From positions 1 to 29,530 of the forward strand of contig JBDRGD010000110.1 in assembly GCA_043818095.1 (NCBI GenBank): a stretch of DNA of 29,530 bases, in the 5' to 3' direction. Under the pieces are notes generated by a model. It was not told the origin of the DNA. It did not search any database and worked only from the letters and a program-made list of their open reading frames with translations. Position numbers and translations under genes: made by a program. The stretch is from JBDRGD01 sp043818095. Its GTDB lineage: Bacteria > Chloroflexota > Dehalococcoidia > Dehalococcoidales > RBG-16-60-22. Below are positions 23,411 to 29,530 of the stretch, piece by piece. Each line of letters begins with the position of its first letter. The stretch's first letter is position 1.

Positions 23411-24451
23411 TTAGAGCTTCAGCAGTCTCTCCGCGTTAAGGTGGCAGATCTTTTCCTTATCTTCGTGACTGACGGGCAGCTGCTCCAGGAACTGCACCGC
23501 CTGCCGGTTCGATTCGTTGGGGTAGTCCACGGCGAACATGATACGCTCCGCGCCCAGCTCCTGATAAACACACTGGAACGCCGGGAGGGAAAACATCCCG
23601 CTGGTGGCCACGAGGAAATTATCCCGGAGATACTCCCCGGGCTTTTTCCGGAGGTCCTTCGTCAGCGGGTGCGTGGTGATTTTGTCCCTTTCCCAGCGGT
23701 TGTCCAGGCGCCATAGCCAGAACGGCAGCGCCTCTCCCAGGTGCCCGAGGATAATCTTCAGCCCCGGACACCGGTCAAAGATACCGCTGTAAATCAGGCG
23801 TATAGCCTGCAGCCCCGCCGCGGCGGCGAAGCCCCATATCGGCCCCGCCAGCCCGGGATATGCCTGGAACGGCTTTATCATCTCCGGGGAGGGCTGCATG
23901 GGATGGAGATATACCGGCACGCCGAGCCGCGCGGCCGTCTCGAATATCACCCGGTATTTCTCCTCGTCGAGGAATTCCCGGCCGACGTGGGCGTTTATCT
24001 TGGTCCCTTTCAGCCCCAGCTTGGTGACCGCTCTTTCCAGCTCCGCCGCGGCCCCGTCCGGGTCCTGGGCCGCCAGGGCGGCAAAGCCCGCGAAGCGGTC
24101 CGGGTGCGCCGCCACGATTTCAGCCAGCTCGTCATTCGTCGCTTTTGCCAGCGCGGCGCCCTCGGCGGGCTCTAATAGCTCCAGGGCAGCAGCAAAGGAA
24201 AGCACCTGCATAGCGATGCCGTGCTCGTCCATTTCCCGCAACCGCCCCTCGCCGGTGTCCAGTTTCCGGGACCACTCTTCCTGTTCCTGGACCGTGTAAT
24301 GCCCCGGAGAGTGCCACAGGCGCACCTCTTCGCTCTGGTTATGGTCCCGGGTTATCTCGAATTTCGGGTAGTCCTTCCGCGAGACTAAATGCTGGACGTA
24401 GTTCCGGGTGAAAAAATGTTCTTCAACAGCGATTATTTTCAAGGAAAGCAC
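23411..24451 (-). CDS. amidohydrolase_2 family protein (decarboxylase/lactonase-like)
   Basis: This 346-residue protein is a TIM-barrel metal enzyme of the amidohydrolase_2 family, which includes ACMS decarboxylase, gamma-resorcylate and 5-carboxyvanillate decarboxylases and pyrone or muconolactone hydrolases. Metal-site positions seen are Glu10 and His12 (VEEHF), the histidine in VYLHPMQP, the histidine in LGHLGE and the aspartate in FAVDYPN. The reaction is probably a non-oxidative decarboxylation or lactone hydrolysis. The start is GTG 24451, with only a weak ribosome binding site; TTG three codons later is an alternative. It lies 100 bases after dctM in the operon. Confidence 0.88.
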   Translation of the reverse strand: MLSLKIIAVEEHFFTRNYVQHLVSRKDYPKFEITRDHNQSEEVRLWHSPGHYTVQEQEEWSRKLDTGEGRLREMDEHGIAMQVLSFAAALELLEPAEGAALAKATNDELAEIVAAHPDRFAGFAALAAQDPDGAAAELERAVTKLGLKGTKINAHVGREFLDEEKYRVIFETAARLGVPVYLHPMQPSPEMIKPFQAYPGLAGPIWGFAAAAGLQAIRLIYSGIFDRCPGLKIILGHLGEALPFWLWRLDNRWERDKITTHPLTKDLRKKPGEYLRDNFLVATSGMFSLPAFQCVYQELGAERIMFAVDYPNESNRQAVQFLEQLPVSHEDKEKICHLNAERLLKL

Positions 24452-24551
24452 CCCGTCTTATCGCGGTTCCGTCAGCACACGCTGAAACACCCCGCATGTC
24501 ATTCTGCCTGTCATGCCTGCCCACGCGCATTATCACCCGGGCGGGCACAGT

Positions 24552-25175
24552 TTACCCCATCATCAGGTGAGGCAGGAACGTGGCAATCTGAGGGACGAGA
24601 ACGATGATGACCACGGCCAGAAACTGTACCAGCACATAGGGTATGATGCCCTTGAACACGACGGATAAAGGCGTCTTGGTTAACCCCGCGACCACGAAAC
24701 ACGTCATGCCCACCGGCGGCGAAATCTGCGCGGCCTCAATCATGATGACGACGATGACGGCAAACCAGAAAATATCGAACCCCAGGGCTAGCGCCATCGG
24801 GAAGAAGATGGGCGCCGTCAGTATCACCATCGCCAGCGTGTCCAGGAACATGCCCATCGGGATATAGAGCAGAATGATGGCGATCAGGACGCCGTAAGGT
24901 GGTAGGCCGGAATCGGTGATGGTGTTGGATAGCCAGTAGGGCAGCTTGCTCAGGGCGATGAAGGTATTGAAGACCATGGCGCCGAGCAGTATCATCATGA
25001 TGGTGATGACCGTCTGCCCGGTACTCGAAAGCGAGTTGACCAGCATCTTGATGCTGAAGGTCCTGCCCACAAAGGAGATGAGGATGGCCCCCAGCACCCC
25101 GATGGCCCCCGCTTCTACCGGCGTGAATATCCCGAAATAGATGCCGCCGATGACCAGTAAAAACAGCGCAATCAT
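24552..25175 (-). CDS. TRAP large permease DctM, C-terminal part (cluster B, frame-shifted)
   Basis: This 207-residue reading frame is the C-terminal half of DctM. It begins in the helix LFLLVIGGIYFGIF, continues with TPVEAGAIG, and has the late blocks MFLDTLAMVILTAP and ISPPVGMTCFVVAG. It aligns in order with residues from about 230 of the intact cluster A DctM. The reading frame stays open upstream of the ATG for at least about 20 codons and encodes GKASTWRERF, the expected linker. The gene was therefore one frame, or both parts are made separately. The ATG overlaps the stop of the upstream part as ATGA, so coupled re-initiation giving a split permease is conceivable. Confidence 0.85.
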   Translation of the reverse strand: MIALFLLVIGGIYFGIFTPVEAGAIGVLGAILISFVGRTFSIKMLVNSLSSTGQTVITIMMILLGAMVFNTFIALSKLPYWLSNTITDSGLPPYGVLIAIILLYIPMGMFLDTLAMVILTAPIFFPMALALGFDIFWFAVIVVIMIEAAQISPPVGMTCFVVAGLTKTPLSVVFKGIIPYVLVQFLAVVIIVLVPQIATFLPHLMMG

Positions 25176-25852
25176 GCCGGAAGTGCCCCTGGTAGCGATG
25201 AAGCGTTCCCGCCAGGTGCTGGCCTTCCCGGAGGTCCCAGGCTGGGCTTGATGCGAATCATGATGTACGTCGTTACCATGTACATCGCGGCGAGCATGAT
25301 TCCAGGCACAATCCCGGCGATAAACAGTTTACTGATGTTGGTGCCCGTGAGAATGCCGATCCAGATAAAAGCCATGCTGGGCGGTATCAGGATACCCAGC
25401 GTGCCCCCGGCGGAAATAGCCCCCGCCGCCAGGGATCTATTATAGTTGTAACGGCTCATCTCCGGCATGGCGATACTGCCGATGGCACCGGCGCAGGCCA
25501 TGCTGGAACCGGTGACCGCGGAGAACATGCCGCAGGCGCCTATCGTGGCGATGGCCAGGCCGCCGGGCAGATGGCCCAGCCACCGGTGCGCGAAATCGTA
25601 AAGACCGCGACTGATGCCGCTGCCCATGCAAATACGACCCATGAGGATGAACATGGGCACGGCCATCAGCACATAGTTCGTAAAAGTATCGTAGGGCACG
25701 CTCGCCATGACCCTTACCGCTTTTTCAAAGCCGACGAGCAGGCCGAGCCCCAGAATGCCACCGGCAAAGAAGGAGATGCCGATGGGAAAGCCGATGAGCA
25801 TGATAACGATTGCTACAGTGAGACCAATGGCGCCGATAGCGACATCAGACAT
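25172..25852 (-). CDS. TRAP large permease DctM, N-terminal part (cluster B, frame-shifted)
   Basis: This 226-residue frame is the N-terminal half of DctM, from MSDVAIGAIG through VLMAVPMFILMGR, SAVTGSSMACAGAIGSIAMPEM and LIPPSMAFIWIG to IRIKPSLG. After that the frame changes and a non-family tail of about 20 residues (GRPAPGGNASS and on) runs to TGA 25172. One extra G in the GGG at 25236-25238 (CCC on the plus strand) would restore a 434-residue DctM. ATG 25852 overlaps the end of dctQ by 8 bases. The break may be a sequencing or assembly error in a homopolymer, a real mutation, or a split gene. Confidence 0.85.
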   Translation of the reverse strand: MSDVAIGAIGLTVAIVIMLIGFPIGISFFAGGILGLGLLVGFEKAVRVMASVPYDTFTNYVLMAVPMFILMGRICMGSGISRGLYDFAHRWLGHLPGGLAIATIGACGMFSAVTGSSMACAGAIGSIAMPEMSRYNYNRSLAAGAISAGGTLGILIPPSMAFIWIGILTGTNISKLFIAGIVPGIMLAAMYMVTTYIMIRIKPSLGPPGRPAPGGNASSLPGALPA

Positions 25853-26399
25853 TATGCTCTCCGGCCTCCTCTGAACGTTTAAAAGGATTGATACGCTGGA
25901 TAAACTGGATAAGCATTTCCAGTCCGACGAAGAAAGCGCCGACGACGATAACAAACTTGAATGGCCAGACCGGGATGTGCAGCAGCGTGCTGGCGCCCGA
26001 TCCGTGTAAATAATCAAGCCCGCTCAGCGTATTCTGCCAGACAATCAGTCCGAACATGAATATGCCGATGAGGAGACCCAGTGTCTCGATGGCGCTCTGG
26101 ACCTTCTTGGGAAACTTGTCGTGGATTACCTCCACTATCAGGTTCCCGCGTTTCGACTGGATGTAAGCCAGGCCGGGGAAAAAGACGATAACCATGGCGT
26201 ATTCGATGATTTCCAGCGCTCCCGTCACCGGCCGGCTCAGGAAGTATCTGCCGAACACGTCCGCCGAGCTGACGACCATGATAATGAAGATAACGCCGAT
26301 ACTGATGACAATCAGCCCGAAATAGACAGCCTTCAGCTTGCGATACGCCGACGCAAGCCAACTCTCCGAGGAGGGTTGTTCCTCGCTTGTTTCTGGCAT
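25845..26399 (-). CDS. TRAP transporter small permease DctQ (cluster B)
   Basis: This 184-residue protein has a charged N-terminus and four hydrophobic helices, roughly at residues 26-48, 62-78, 103-125 and 143-163. The ADVFGRYFLSRPVTGALEI block after helix 1 is typical of DctQ. It would pair with the DctM encoded directly after it. AGGTGA precedes ATG 26399. It lies 53 bases after dctP, with a stem-loop at the dctP end. Confidence 0.9.
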   Translation of the reverse strand: MPETSEEQPSSESWLASAYRKLKAVYFGLIVISIGVIFIIMVVSSADVFGRYFLSRPVTGALEIIEYAMVIVFFPGLAYIQSKRGNLIVEVIHDKFPKKVQSAIETLGLLIGIFMFGLIVWQNTLSGLDYLHGSGASTLLHIPVWPFKFVIVVGAFFVGLEMLIQFIQRINPFKRSEEAGEHNV

Positions 26400-26441
26400 C
26401 TCACCTGCCTTCTTCGTTTATTGTCCGGAGGGGGGCGGGGG

Positions 26442-26464
26442 GAGGGGCGGCTTTACCGCCCCTC
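26442..26464 (-). terminator. stem-loop overlapping the dctP stop codon (cluster B)
   Basis: GAGGGGCGG (26442-26450) pairs with CCGCCCCTC (26456-26464) around a 5-base loop that contains the dctP stop codon. On the transcript the stem is followed by a C-rich run, not by Us. It resembles in position the strong stem-loop after cluster A dctP and may protect the dctP mRNA or reduce read-through into dctQM. The adjacent plus-strand tract 26427-26450 has runs of six, six and four Gs. Confidence 0.6.
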
Positions 26465-27625
26465 GAATTGCCGGATTAGCTCTACATAGCGTTTGGCAGC
26501 CTGAGCCGCCTGGTCACCGAGTCCCTTGCCCGCCATTTCCTGTATCCAGGTGTCCTTCACGCCGCTGGCAGCTTTCTGCCACTTGTCCATGTCGTCAAGG
26601 TTAAAGGAAACGATGGGCACTCCCAGGGAGATGAACTCGCCCTTGACCACCTGGTCGGAGTCGTGATAGGCCTTCGCCTGCAGCATGGAACCCTTGATGC
26701 CGGCTTCCTCGTCGATGATTTTCTTGATGTCGTCCGGCAGGCCTTCCCAGGTCTCCTTGTTCATCGCCAGACCGATGTTGCCCAGGCCCAGGTAAGGGTG
26801 CGTCTCGGCGATATACTTTATCGTGCCGACCAGACCATAGTCCCTGGCGCCGGCATAAGCCACGAAGCCGCCGTCAATGACGCCTTTGGCTATTGCCGGT
26901 TCCATCTCGGGGCCGCTCATCTGGACCATCGTCGCGCCGACGGACTGAAGCGCCAGCTTCATGGTCTCGCCGGAACCGCGGATTTTCGCCCCCTTCATGT
27001 CCGTCAGGGTGAGAATCTGCTTCTTGGCGGTCATGACGACGGATGCCGAAGCGTTGGAGGACATCCAGAGGATGTGCATGTTATCGTAGAAAGACTTGTC
27101 CAGCAGGCCCTCTTCATAAAGGGTCTCCATCGCCTGTGCCGCCGCAAGGTCATCATTGCCGATGAACGGCAGCCGGCCTACACCCTCGGAGATGGGGAAA
27201 GTGCCGGTTACCAGGGCGGGAATGAACATGGAGATGTCCAGCAGGCCCGCGGTCATCTTCTCGTAATGGGCGCGGGCGTTACCCAGGGCGCCGCCGGGGA
27301 AGAATTCAATCTTCACCCTGCCGTTGGTGCGCTGCTCGATAATCTTCGCCCACGGTTCATAGGCGCCTACCTGGATGGGATGCATCGGGGATGACCAGTG
27401 CCCCAGGCTCATGGTGATGACCGGGGCCGCCGGTTTCGGTGCCGGCGTCGGAGCGGGGGCCGGGGCAGGTGCCGGAGCGGGGGCCGGGGCAGGTGCCGGG
27501 GCGGGTGCGGGTGCGGGCGCAGGGGCCGGAGCGGGGGCCGGGGCGGACTGGCCGCAGGCGCTCAACACCAGGCTTAAGACCAGCACGCCGACGATAACCA
27601 GTAATAATGAGGTTCTCTTTTTCAT
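26453..27625 (-). CDS. TRAP transporter solute-binding lipoprotein DctP (cluster B)
   Basis: This 390-residue protein has a lipoprotein signal peptide (1-23) with lipobox LSAC and lipidated Cys24. It is followed by a Pro-Ala tether of about 40 residues (28-68) and the DctP binding fold. Family blocks include FFPGGALGNARAHYEKMTAGLLDI, DMKGAKIRGSGE and GPEMEPAIAKGVIDGGF. I give ATG 27625; GTG 27628 is 3 bases upstream and sits 8 bases from GGAG, so either may be used. GC content matches the host here, unlike cluster A. It leads an operon of dctQ, dctM, amidohydrolase_2, FAH-family and hydroxyacid dehydrogenase genes, so its ligand is probably the substrate of those enzymes. Confidence 0.93.
   Translation of the reverse strand: MKKRTSLLLVIVGVLVLSLVLSACGQSAPAPAPAPAPAPAPAPAPAPAPAPAPAPAPAPTPAPKPAAPVITMSLGHWSSPMHPIQVGAYEPWAKIIEQRTNGRVKIEFFPGGALGNARAHYEKMTAGLLDISMFIPALVTGTFPISEGVGRLPFIGNDDLAAAQAMETLYEEGLLDKSFYDNMHILWMSSNASASVVMTAKKQILTLTDMKGAKIRGSGETMKLALQSVGATMVQMSGPEMEPAIAKGVIDGGFVAYAGARDYGLVGTIKYIAETHPYLGLGNIGLAMNKETWEGLPDDIKKIIDEEAGIKGSMLQAKAYHDSDQVVKGEFISLGVPIVSFNLDDMDKWQKAASGVKDTWIQEMAGKGLGDQAAQAAKRYVELIRQFEGR
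27425..27544 (-). repeat. Pro-Ala coding repeat in cluster B dctP
   Basis: This low-complexity GC-rich tract encodes about 40 residues of alternating Ala and Pro, with one Thr and one Lys near the end. It is the longest pure Ala-Pro run of the three binding proteins in this window. Confidence 0.9.
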
Positions 27626-27765
27626 CACGTTAACTTCTCCTTAGTTTTTCTCAGCTGACCTGAACGTACATCCTGGGCAATCAGCAACCACCCCCCTTTA
27701 CTTCTGTCTACACTAAGAAACATCCTTGAATCACAAGAATATGGGAGAGAGTGCCACCAACGAAT

Positions 27766-27795
27766 TACCATCGGACGCTTGGCAAACCGATGGTA
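27766..27795. promoter_or_regulatory. 9-bp inverted repeat in the cluster B leader (operator candidate)
   Basis: TACCATCGG (27766-27774) and CCGATGGTA (27787-27795) are perfect arms separated by 12 bases. They lie just downstream of the predicted cluster B start near 27803, a position suited to a repressor site or a leader stem-loop. No regulator gene for it is in the window. Confidence 0.5.
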
Positions 27796-27809
27796 CATTC
27801 ATTTTCCGC

Positions 27810-27838
27810 ATTATAGCCTAACATTGTTGAAAAGACAA
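27810..27838 (-). promoter_or_regulatory. promoter of TRAP cluster B operon
   Basis: On the minus strand TTGTCT (27838-27833), a 17-base spacer and TATAAT (27815-27810) form a good promoter. The start near 27803 gives a leader of about 175 bases. A second inverted repeat, CATCAA-N8-TTGATG at 27842-27861, lies just upstream of the -35 box and could bind an activator. Confidence 0.68.
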
Positions 27839-27841
27839 GTC

Positions 27842-27861
27842 CATCAAGTGACATATTGATG
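27842..27861. repeat. 6-bp inverted repeat upstream of the cluster B -35 box
   Basis: CATCAA (27842-27847) and TTGATG (27856-27861) are separated by 8 bases. The distance of 4 bases to the -35 box suits an activator or a silencing site shared by the divergent operons. The arms are short, so chance is possible. Confidence 0.35.
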
Positions 27862-27923
27862 TGTTAATACGTACTGTCCGGCCTGCTCCGGCCCCGTTGC
27901 GGCCCATTACCCCCGTCACCATA

Positions 27924-27937
27924 ACCGTCGGGACGGT
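27924..27937. repeat. 14-bp near-palindrome in the divergent TRAP intergenic region
   Basis: ACCGTC and GACGGT are separated by GG. The site lies about 40 bases upstream of the cluster C -35 box. It is a candidate regulator site; nothing in the window identifies the protein. Confidence 0.35.
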
Positions 27938-27975
27938 ACCATTTGGCGCCTTATTCCTCCCCTTCAGATACGAAT

Positions 27976-28004
27976 TTGCGCTCCGTATACTGTTTTAGTA
28001 TAAT
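27976..28004 (+). promoter_or_regulatory. promoter of TRAP cluster C
   Basis: TTGCGC (27976-27981), a 17-base spacer and TATAAT (27999-28004) form a good promoter. The start near 28011 leaves a leader of about 115 bases before dctP. Together with the cluster B promoter it fills the 500-base divergent gap. Confidence 0.75.
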
Positions 28005-28125
28005 TTTTCTATTACCTTTAACTCCCGGAACCGCAAAGGCTCACAAAGAGAGGAGGCGATAGCAGGTAAAATTTTACGTGAAAGGCAGTGGCCCATCCCG
28101 TTAACACAGAAGGAGGATTGTGCAG

Positions 28126-29349
28126 ATGAAAAAAATATTATTCCTCGGCCTGGCATTAATGCTGGTGGCTGTCCTGGTCCTGGGGGCCTGCAGCCAGCCG
28201 GCACCGGCACCGGCGCCGGCACCATCACCATCCCCGGCGCCTTCTCCGGCACCGGCACCATCCCCGTCTCCGGCGCCTTCTCCATCACCGGCACCGGCAC
28301 CATCACCATCCCCGTCACCGGCACCCGCTCCCGCTCCGGCACCGGCACCAATCAAGCTGGTCTCCACGATTAACACACCGCCCCCCAAGACGGGAGGGTC
28401 CCCCAACGCCACGGTCAATATCTGGTTCGCCGATGAGGTGGCCAAGAGGACCAGCGGCCGGGTCACCATCGAAAATAACTGGGGTTCCCCCTTCGGCCCG
28501 CCCCCGGAGTACCTGGCAATGATCAGCAAACCGGGGACGGCGGACCTGGGACAGCTGTCCCTCGCCTACCATCCCTGGGACCTCCCCGTAACCTATGCCT
28601 CCGGTCTCCCCTTCATCTTCCGGGGCTTCGTCGCCCAGCCCACGGCGCTGACACAGCTTTACCGTGACTGGTCTTTCATGCGCGAAGAGTTCGACAACAA
28701 CAACGTGGTGCCCCTCTTCTTCCTCACCGGTGCCCCTCTGGTCCTGGGCAGCAAGGGAAAACCGATTCTGACCGTGGCCGATTTCAAGGGCAGGAGGATG
28801 TGGAGCAGCGGTCTGAACCAGGACGTCGTCAGGGCATTGGGCGGGGACCCGGTGTCTTTTTCCTCGGGCGAGCTTTATGACGCCATGGCGAAGGGCACCG
28901 TCGATTCCTATGTTTACGCCGCAGAGGTTGTCCTTTCACGCAAGCTGGCGGAGGTCTCCGACCAGCTGGTCAACCTGGACTTCTGGGGGGCCCAGGCCGC
29001 GCACGCCTGGCTGATAAACAAGGACGTCTGGAACAAGATTTCCCCCGAAGACCAGAGAGCGATTTCCGGTATCGCCGCCGGGGCGATCGGCTGGTGGAGT
29101 AACGAGCTGGCGAGCGGTGGCCAGGCCGCCACCTTCACAAGCTTAAAGGAAGCAGGCATGAATTTCTCCAGCGTCTCCTCCGACGAGAGGACCAGGATGC
29201 TGCAGATTGCCGCCCCTGTCACCGGCAACTGGATTGCGGACGCGGAAAAGAGGGGCGTGCCCGGCAAAGAAATCGTAAATCGGCTGAAGGCACTTGCCGA
29301 TAAATCCCCGGCGATGAACCCGAACATCTACCCGTTCCCGGCGAATTAG
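28126..29349 (+). CDS. TRAP transporter solute-binding lipoprotein DctP (cluster C)
   Basis: This 407-residue protein has a signal peptide (1-21) with lipobox LGAC and lipidated Cys22. Residues 25-75 alternate Pro with Ala or Ser, the longest tether in the window. The DctP fold follows, with ADEVAKRTSGRVTIEN, TVADFKGRRMWSSG and YDAMAKGTVDSYVYAAE. I chose ATG 28126 because AGGAGG lies 9 bases upstream; an in-frame GTG at 28120 is only 3 bases away from it. The DNA around the lipid cysteine shares 17 identical bases (gcctgcagccagccggc) with cluster A dctP, although the mature proteins differ. Permease genes should follow to the right. Confidence 0.92.
   Translation: MKKILFLGLALMLVAVLVLGACSQPAPAPAPAPSPSPAPSPAPAPSPSPAPSPSPAPAPSPSPSPAPAPAPAPAPIKLVSTINTPPPKTGGSPNATVNIWFADEVAKRTSGRVTIENNWGSPFGPPPEYLAMISKPGTADLGQLSLAYHPWDLPVTYASGLPFIFRGFVAQPTALTQLYRDWSFMREEFDNNNVVPLFFLTGAPLVLGSKGKPILTVADFKGRRMWSSGLNQDVVRALGGDPVSFSSGELYDAMAKGTVDSYVYAAEVVLSRKLAEVSDQLVNLDFWGAQAAHAWLINKDVWNKISPEDQRAISGIAAGAIGWWSNELASGGQAATFTSLKEAGMNFSSVSSDERTRMLQIAAPVTGNWIADAEKRGVPGKEIVNRLKALADKSPAMNPNIYPFPAN
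28198..28350 (+). repeat. Pro-Ala/Pro-Ser coding repeat (25 dipeptides) in cluster C dctP
   Basis: Units of CCN-GCN and CCN-TCN alternate irregularly, for example blocks of Pro-Ser-Pro-Ser-Pro-Ala. The Ser codons are all TCT, TCC or TCA, one base from GCN, which fits point mutation within an expanding Pro-Ala array. Confidence 0.9.
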
Positions 29350-29480
29350 TTCCGGGAACGATATCAGGGAATTTTTGACGGACAAATCGGGGAGAAGACA
29401 GGCGGGACCGCGGCGGGAAGAAGCAACCCGGTTCCGCTTGTCCTCCCCCGTATCTTTCGGTCAATAACGCGCAATAACTG

Positions 29481-29497
29481 CCGGCAGAGCCTGCCGG
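29481..29497 (+). terminator. stem-loop after cluster C dctP
   Basis: CCGGCAG (29481-29487) and CTGCCGG (29491-29497) form a 7-bp hairpin with a 3-base loop in the gap after dctP. There is no T-run. Its place, between dctP and the next gene, matches the stem-loops of clusters A and B. The rest of the gap (29350-29480) shows no gene that I can support. Confidence 0.5.
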
Positions 29498-29507
29498 GGA
29501 AAGAAGA

Positions 29508-29530
29508 TTGAAACCATTGAGGCGGTTCAT
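29508..29530 (+). CDS. possible start of the next gene, perhaps dctQ (cut by right edge)
   Basis: A TTG at 29508, about 5 bases after the purine-rich GGGGAAAGAAG, opens a frame reading MKPLRRF at the window end. DctQ proteins often begin with a basic stretch like this, and dctQ is the expected next gene. Seven residues cannot prove it. Confidence 0.3.

Noticed and set aside
26427..26450. G-rich plus-strand tract as a G-quadruplex.
   Set aside because: It has only three runs of three or more Gs plus a GG, so a stable four-tract quadruplex is doubtful, and the mRNA strand is C-rich.

Overview
The window looks like a chromosomal segment of an anaerobic bacterium. I infer Chloroflexota, probably class Dehalococcoidia or a subsurface relative. 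The basis is the combination of high-GC coding sequence, a HdrC-like Fe-S protein, fdhD, a SurE/AcpS pair, and TRAP-type lipoproteins with very long Pro-Ala linkers. No rRNA or other taxonomic marker is present, so the placement is an inference. I saw no tRNA, rRNA, CRISPR array, insertion sequence or phage gene.

Layout. (1) 1-3.3 kb: the 5' part of an hdrC-like gene on the minus strand, divergent from surE-acpS, followed by a convergent YtcJ-type amidohydrolase. (2) 3.3-10.3 kb: a sulfur amino acid and sulfur-transfer operon starting at a perfect-consensus promoter. Its order is an Rrf2 regulator with three cysteines, cysK, cysE, a cystathionine gamma-synthase/lyase, threonine synthase, a small NIL-domain protein, a cysteine desulfurase and fdhD. 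It makes cysteine, moves sulfur towards homocysteine, shares the homoserine branch with threonine, and ends in sulfur mobilisation for formate dehydrogenase maturation. (3) 10.3-15.3 kb: recA (own promoter and terminator), recX, then an RNA-turnover run of RNase Y, a YmdB-type phosphodiesterase and a PHP-domain phosphoesterase. (4) 15.3-18.1 kb: an M24 peptidase-like protein and an MmgE/PrpD protein.

(5) 18.1-29.5 kb is the accessory part. It holds three TRAP transporter systems. Cluster A (plus strand, dctP-dctQ-dctM) has lower GC than its surroundings. Cluster B (minus strand) reads dctP-dctQ-dctM followed by an amidohydrolase_2 protein, a fumarylacetoacetate hydrolase-family protein and a 3-hydroxyisobutyrate dehydrogenase-like protein. 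This looks like an uptake-plus-catabolism operon for an unidentified organic acid. Cluster C starts divergently from B with a third dctP, and its next gene is cut by the right edge. All three binding proteins are predicted lipoproteins with a Pro-Ala (or Pro-Ala/Pro-Ser) tether of about 24-51 residues. Each dctP is followed by a stem-loop before the next gene.

The main irregularity is that dctM of cluster B is split by a one-base frame change near 25236-25238. The two pieces overlap by ATGA. Other points of interest are the cysteine triad in the Rrf2 regulator, a single cysteine in FdhD, and a metal-ligand substitution in the M24 protein. I did not find a clearly new defence or mobile system. 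The best candidates for new biology are the catabolic operon of cluster B and the tethered TRAP lipoproteins.
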